Of a DNA stretch of 10,185 nt, positions 7,679 to 10,185 are shown piece after piece. The notes under the pieces were generated by a model. It was not told the origin of the DNA, searched no databases, and saw nothing but the letters and a program-made list of their open reading frames with translations. The position numbers were made by a program, and so were the translations under genes. The stretch's first letter is position 1. Each line of letters opens with the position of its first letter. Source of the DNA: an uncultured Veillonella sp. (GTDB taxonomy: Bacteria; Bacillota; Negativicutes; Veillonellales; Veillonellaceae); the NCBI GenBank assembly GCA_900549845.1, contig URPT01000051.1, positions 1 to 10,185 of the forward strand, given 5' to 3'.

Positions 7679-8242
7679 ATGTCTATTATTGGTAAAAAAC
7701 TTCCTGAATTTACTCTAGATGCTTTCAAAAAACCTGAATTAGTAAAAGTTAGTACTGCAGATGTATTGGGCAAATGGTCCATCTTCGTATTCTATCCAGC
7801 AGACTTCACATTCGTTTGCCCTACAGAATTAGAAGACGTACAAAACTCTTATGCAGAGTTGAAAGAACTAGGTTGCGAAGTTTACTCCGTATCTTGTGAC
7901 TCTGAATTCGTTCACAAAGCATGGTCCGATGCTTCTCCAAGCATTAATAAAATCGAGTACTACATGTTAGCGGATAAAAAACATGAATTAGCTGACTTCT
8001 TCGATGTATTCCAAGAAGAATCCGCTATGGCTTACCGTGGTACATTCGTAGTAGATCCTGAAGGTTTCGTTCGCACAGCTGAAATCCATGACATGGGTAT
8101 CGGCCGTTCTGCTGAAGAATTGGTTCGTAAAGTACAAGCGGCTCAATTCGTAGCAAAACACGGTGACCAAGTGTGCCCTGCACGTTGGAAACCAGGTAAA
8201 GACACATTGAAACCAGGTCTTGATCTCGTAGGTAAAATCTAA
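7679..8242 (+). CDS. ahpC: AhpC-type 2-Cys peroxiredoxin
   Basis: A cytosolic peroxidase that reduces hydrogen peroxide and organic peroxides. The 187-residue length and the ending LDLVGKI match the AhpC/Prx1 group. The peroxidatic Cys47 sits in FYPADFTFVCPTE, with the usual Pro40 and Thr44, and the resolving Cys166 in DQVCPARWKPG, so this is a typical 2-Cys enzyme with an intersubunit disulfide. A third and fourth Cys lie in LGCEVYSVSCDSEF. The AhpF reductase gene normally paired with ahpC is absent here; the next gene is 490 bases away, so the enzyme must be reduced by AhpF or a thioredoxin-type partner encoded elsewhere. It has its own promoter and terminator. In an anaerobe it would serve survival of oxygen exposure. 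Confidence 0.95.
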   Translation: MSIIGKKLPEFTLDAFKKPELVKVSTADVLGKWSIFVFYPADFTFVCPTELEDVQNSYAELKELGCEVYSVSCDSEFVHKAWSDASPSINKIEYYMLADKKHELADFFDVFQEESAMAYRGTFVVDPEGFVRTAEIHDMGIGRSAEELVRKVQAAQFVAKHGDQVCPARWKPGKDTLKPGLDLVGKI

Positions 8243-8402
8243 TTTAGAAACTAACCTAAAACGCTAGAATAATCTAGACAACTCCTCAAATGACAAAACG
8301 GGCGCGCATCGTTTTCCTGACGATACGGTAAGTCCCAATACCAGATGAACCCTCTCCAATTCATCATGGTAAACCTCATATAACAAACTACAAACTATAC
8401 GC
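8243..8402 (+). ncRNA. Structured 3'UTR or candidate small RNA downstream of ahpC
   Basis: This 160-base stretch has no ORF but several hairpins. CTAGA/TCTAG pair around ATAA (8264-8277). AAAACG (8295-8300) pairs with CGTTTT (8310-8315); an alternative ATCGT/ACGAT stem (8308-8324) excludes it. An 11-bp stem at 8339-8349 with 8360-8371, with one bulged A (8366), presents the loop CCCTCTCCAA. The loop and ACTCCTC (8281-8287) resemble anti-Shine-Dalgarno, C-rich seeds used by Firmicute small RNAs. A strong terminator follows at once. No convincing internal promoter is seen, so the RNA may be the end of the ahpC mRNA, possibly processed. I could not match it to tmRNA, RNase P, SRP RNA or a riboswitch; 6S RNA was considered and not demonstrated. 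Confidence 0.35.
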
Positions 8403-8432
8403 AAAAGGACTGGCCTTCGGGCTGGTCCTTTT
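8403..8432 (+). terminator. Strong rho-independent terminator with UUCG loop
   Basis: AAAAGGACTGGCC (8403-8415) pairs with GGCTGGTCCTTTT (8420-8432) over 13 positions, two of them G·U, around the very stable tetraloop TTCG closed by C-G. The right arm ends in TTTT. It ends the ahpC transcript or the putative small RNA. Confidence 0.9.
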
Positions 8433-8477
8433 GTGTTATATACCTATTTTTATATACTTAGAATTGTGTATTGATTT

Positions 8478-8502
8478 TAATCTATTTAGAGGTAATAGAT
8501 TA
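8478..8502 (+). repeat. 9-bp perfect inverted repeat upstream of the cymR-like gene
   Basis: TAATCTATT (8478-8486) and AATAGATTA (8494-8502) are perfect reverse complements separated by TAGAGGT. No T run follows, so it is not an obvious terminator. It is about 120 bases upstream of the promoter at 8597-8625. It could be an operator or just a structural element; function unknown. Confidence 0.4.
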
Positions 8503-8539
8503 GAAAAAGCTTTGCTAGAAATAAAGTAAAATATCGTAT

Positions 8540-8564
8540 AAACCTTATATCTTGAAGGTTTTTT
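8540..8564 (+). terminator. Weak terminator-like hairpin
   Basis: AAACCTT (8540-8546) and AAGGTTT (8555-8561) form a 7-bp stem with an 8-base loop, running into a T tract to 8564. The stem is AT-rich and weak. It might catch read-through from ahpC before the next promoter. The rest of 8433-8596 is AT-rich and shows nothing coding. Confidence 0.35.
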
Positions 8565-8596
8565 AATATCCCTTTATGAAAGTAGGAAATAAGTTC

Positions 8597-8625
8597 TTGC
8601 ATTTTTGAATTTAGTAGTCTATAAT
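8597..8625 (+). promoter_or_regulatory. Promoter of the cymR-cysK operon
   Basis: TTGCAT (8597-8602) and TATAAT (8620-8625) are 17 bases apart, close to the vegetative consensus. Transcription from about 8632 gives a leader of roughly 100 bases. That leader contains AGTGCT (8674-8679) pairing with AGCACT (8699-8704), and an overlapping small palindrome GTTAG-CA-CTAAC (8696-8707), candidates for autoregulation by the downstream Rrf2 protein. Confidence 0.72.
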
Positions 8626-8730
8626 GAAATTAATTCCTAGTGATACACAAGGTTTTATAAATAGAGTAGGATAAGTGCTTTATAGCATGGGGTGTGTTAG
8701 CACTAACTTTTACAAAGAGAGGCAAGATAT

Positions 8731-9180
8731 ATGAGGATTTCCACAAAAGGTCGCTATGCATTGATGGTTCTCATCGATTTAGCAGAGCAGGGTCAAGATA
8801 AACCGGTTTCCTTGCGATCCGTTGCAGAACGACAAGGTATATCTGAGAAATACCTTGAGGGGATTGTGGCTCGTTTGGGTGCCGCTAACCTAGTGGATAG
8901 TATTCGTGGCAAATACGGAGGCTATCGCTTATCTAAAAGCCCTAAAGAGTATACTATTATTGAAATTTTGCTCGCCACGGAAGAGTCCATGGCTATCATC
9001 TCTACTCTTGATGAAGGGGTGAGTACTGATACAGTAATCAACGAACGTACTGTTGGTTTCTGGGCAGGATTACAAAACTATATTCATGATTATTTAGAAA
9101 ACGTAACTCTTCAAGATGTAATTGATGGAACTTACGCTAAGCTTGATACAAAATATGACAATTGGGATGGTTCTATTTAA
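8731..9180 (+). CDS. cymR: Rrf2-family regulator, CymR-like (cysteine metabolism repressor)
   Basis: A 149-residue dimeric DNA-binding protein of the Rrf2 family. The winged helix-turn-helix fills about residues 1-80: MRISTKGRYALMVLIDLAEQ, the recognition region VAERQGISEKYLEGIVARL, and the wing SIRGKYGGYRLS. The C-terminal helix for dimerisation ends with ENVTLQDVIDG. There is no cysteine in the whole protein, so it cannot hold the 2Fe-2S cluster of IscR or RsrR by the usual three cysteines. That, plus close likeness to Bacillus CymR at the N-terminus and cysK as the next gene, favours CymR, which represses sulfur and cysteine genes together with CysK. GAGAGG (8717-8722) lies 8 bases before the ATG. 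The C-terminal third differs enough from CymR that another Rrf2 subgroup remains possible. Confidence 0.78.
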   Translation: MRISTKGRYALMVLIDLAEQGQDKPVSLRSVAERQGISEKYLEGIVARLGAANLVDSIRGKYGGYRLSKSPKEYTIIEILLATEESMAIISTLDEGVSTDTVINERTVGFWAGLQNYIHDYLENVTLQDVIDGTYAKLDTKYDNWDGSI

Positions 9181-9181
9181 T

Positions 9182-9187
9182 AAGGAG
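9182..9187 (+). promoter_or_regulatory. Ribosome binding site fixing the cysK start at 9196
   Basis: AAGGAG lies 8 bases before the ATG at 9196. An in-frame GTG at 9187 overlaps this site and is rejected as the start. Confidence 0.82.
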
Positions 9188-9195
9188 TGACTATT

Positions 9196-10131
9196 ATGTC
9201 TAATATTGCAAAATCTTTCGTTGAATTAATTGGTAAAACACCTTTATTGGCAGCTACACGTTTTGGTAAAAAATACGGTGCAGACGCTAATATCTTCGCT
9301 AAATTGGAATACTTCAATCCAGGCGGCTCTGTAAAAGACCGTATCGCTGCTGCTATCATTCAAGCGGCTGTTGAATCTGGTGAATTACAACCAGGTGGTA
9401 CAATCGTAGAAGCAACATCCGGTAACACTGGTATCGGCTTGTCCGCTGTTGGTGCTGCTCTTGGTTATAAAGTAGTTATCGTAATGCCAGAAACAATGTC
9501 CATCGAACGTCGCAAATTGATGCTCGGTTATGGTGCTCAACTTGTATTGACTGATGGTTCCCTTGGTATGAAAGGTGCCATTGCAAAAGCTAAAGAAATC
9601 GTAACAGCTACTGCTGGTGCCATCGAAGCAGGCCAATTCGTAAACCAAGCAAACCCAGCAATCCATTACAAAACAACTGGTCCTGAAATCTGGCAAGATA
9701 CTGATGGTACAGTAGACATCTATGTAGCTGGTGTTGGTACAGGTGGTACTTTGACTGGTGCAGGTCGTTATTTAAAAGAACAAAACCCTGGCGTAAAAGT
9801 TGTAGCTGTTGAACCAACTGATTCCCCAGTATTGTCCAATGGTAAACCAGGCCCTCATAAAATCCAAGGCTTAGGCGCTGGCTTTATTCCAGATACTTTA
9901 GATACTTCCATCTATGATGAAGTAATCCAAGTAACTAATGATGATGCATTTGCTACATCTCAAGCATTTGGTCATACAGAAGGTATCCTAGTTGGTATCT
10001 CCTCTGGTGCTGCTCTTTGGGCTGCTCAAGAATTGGCTAAACGCCCTGAAAATAAAGGTAAAAACATTGTAGTAATTCTTCCTGATACAGGCGAACGCTA
10101 CTTATCTACAGCATTGTTCCCTGAAGTTTAA
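9196..10131 (+). CDS. cysK: Cysteine synthase A (O-acetylserine sulfhydrylase)
   Basis: A PLP-dependent fold-type II enzyme that joins O-acetylserine and sulfide to give cysteine in the cytosol. The 311 residues match the family. PLP-binding Lys47 lies in NPGGSVKDR, the substrate loop is TSGNTG at 74-79, and the phosphate-binding glycine loop [10 protein letters not shown] and the C-terminal serine in [11 protein letters not shown] are intact. The motif [10 protein letters not shown], typical of CysK, lies in the C-terminal half. It starts 15 bases after the cymR-like gene, so they share a transcript. In Bacillus, CysK also binds CymR as co-repressor when O-acetylserine is scarce, which fits this pairing. 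The cysE serine acetyltransferase gene is not in the window. CysK versus CysM is settled in favour of CysK by overall match, with modest uncertainty on substrate. Confidence 0.95.
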   Translation: MSNIAKSFVELIGKTPLLAATRFGKKYGADANIFAKLEYFNPGGSVKDRIAAAIIQAAVESGELQPGGTIVEATSGNTGIGLSAVGAALGYKVVIVMPETMSIERRKLMLGYGAQLVLTDGSLGMKGAIAKAKEIVTATAGAIEAGQFVNQANPAIHYKTTGPEIWQDTDGTVDIYVAGVGTGGTLTGAGRYLKEQNPGVKVVAVEPTDSPVLSNGKPGPHKIQGLGAGFIPDTLDTSIYDEVIQVTNDDAFATSQAFGHTEGILVGISSGAALWAAQELAKRPENKGKNIVVILPDTGERYLSTALFPEV

Positions 10132-10142
10132 TCGCCTATCAT

Positions 10143-10169
10143 GGTGAAAGCATAATAATTGCTTTTACC
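10143..10169 (+). terminator. Hairpin after cysK, possible terminator
   Basis: GGTGAAAGCA (10143-10152) pairs with TGCTTTTACC (10160-10169) over 10 positions, one G·U, around TAATAAT. There is no T run after it, only T-tracts inside the right arm, so it may not terminate efficiently. The window ends 16 bases later and no ORF is seen after cysK. Confidence 0.4.
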
Positions 10170-10185
10170 TGGCTCAAACACATAG

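Noticed and set aside
8407..8415. GGACTGGCC, similar to a conserved string of the SAM-I riboswitch
   Set aside because: It is just the left arm of the UUCG terminator; the other SAM-I helices and the kink-turn are absent, and no sulfur gene directly follows.
8433..8730. A T-box leader controlling the cysteine genes
   Set aside because: No AGGGTGGNACCGCG-type T-box sequence and no terminator/antiterminator pair before cymR.

Overview
The window looks like chromosomal DNA of a low-GC, diderm-type Firmicute. Gene content, codon preference and the lipoprotein cyclophilin suggest a Negativicute, most probably Veillonella. That genus call comes from recognition of the proteins, not from a search. 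The first ~960 bases do not fit the rest. They encode an internal piece of a DnaB replicative helicase in a strongly AGA/ATA-biased dialect typical of Clostridia. This piece runs in frame into the C-terminal quarter of a GldA-like, metal-dependent alcohol/glycerol dehydrogenase at about position 960. I read this as a chimeric join (most likely misassembly, less likely a rearrangement), not as a novel fusion protein.

Layout, all genes on the + strand: truncated dnaB (3-~959) joined to a truncated gldA-like end (~960-1223); a DUF1653 protein and a Cof-type HAD phosphatase (1268-2289); a gap with a strong hairpin and a possible extended -10 promoter; a lipoprotein cyclophilin overlapping a GIY-YIG protein (2517-3429); an extended -10 promoter followed by a DUF1934 (YwiB-like) gene, argS and pyrG (3482-7265); a 70-residue membrane-anchored hypothetical protein whose 3' end is itself a terminator (7282-7494); a monocistronic ahpC-type peroxiredoxin with its own promoter (7679-8242); a structured 3' region ending in a UUCG terminator (8243-8432); an AT-rich regulatory region; and an Rrf2 regulator resembling CymR followed 15 bases later by cysK (8731-10131).

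Functionally the Veillonella-like part is mostly housekeeping: arginyl-tRNA charging, CTP synthesis, protein folding, peroxide removal and cysteine synthesis. The best-supported regulatory story is the cymR-cysK pair. In Bacillus and Staphylococcus, CysK is the co-repressor partner of CymR, and here the two are co-transcribed. The least explained stretch is the ~190 bases between the ahpC stop codon and its apparent terminator. It holds several hairpins and pyrimidine-rich, anti-Shine-Dalgarno-like segments and could be a small RNA or a processed 3'UTR. I found no CRISPR array, tRNA, rRNA, insertion sequence or prophage module, and no clear new multi-gene system.
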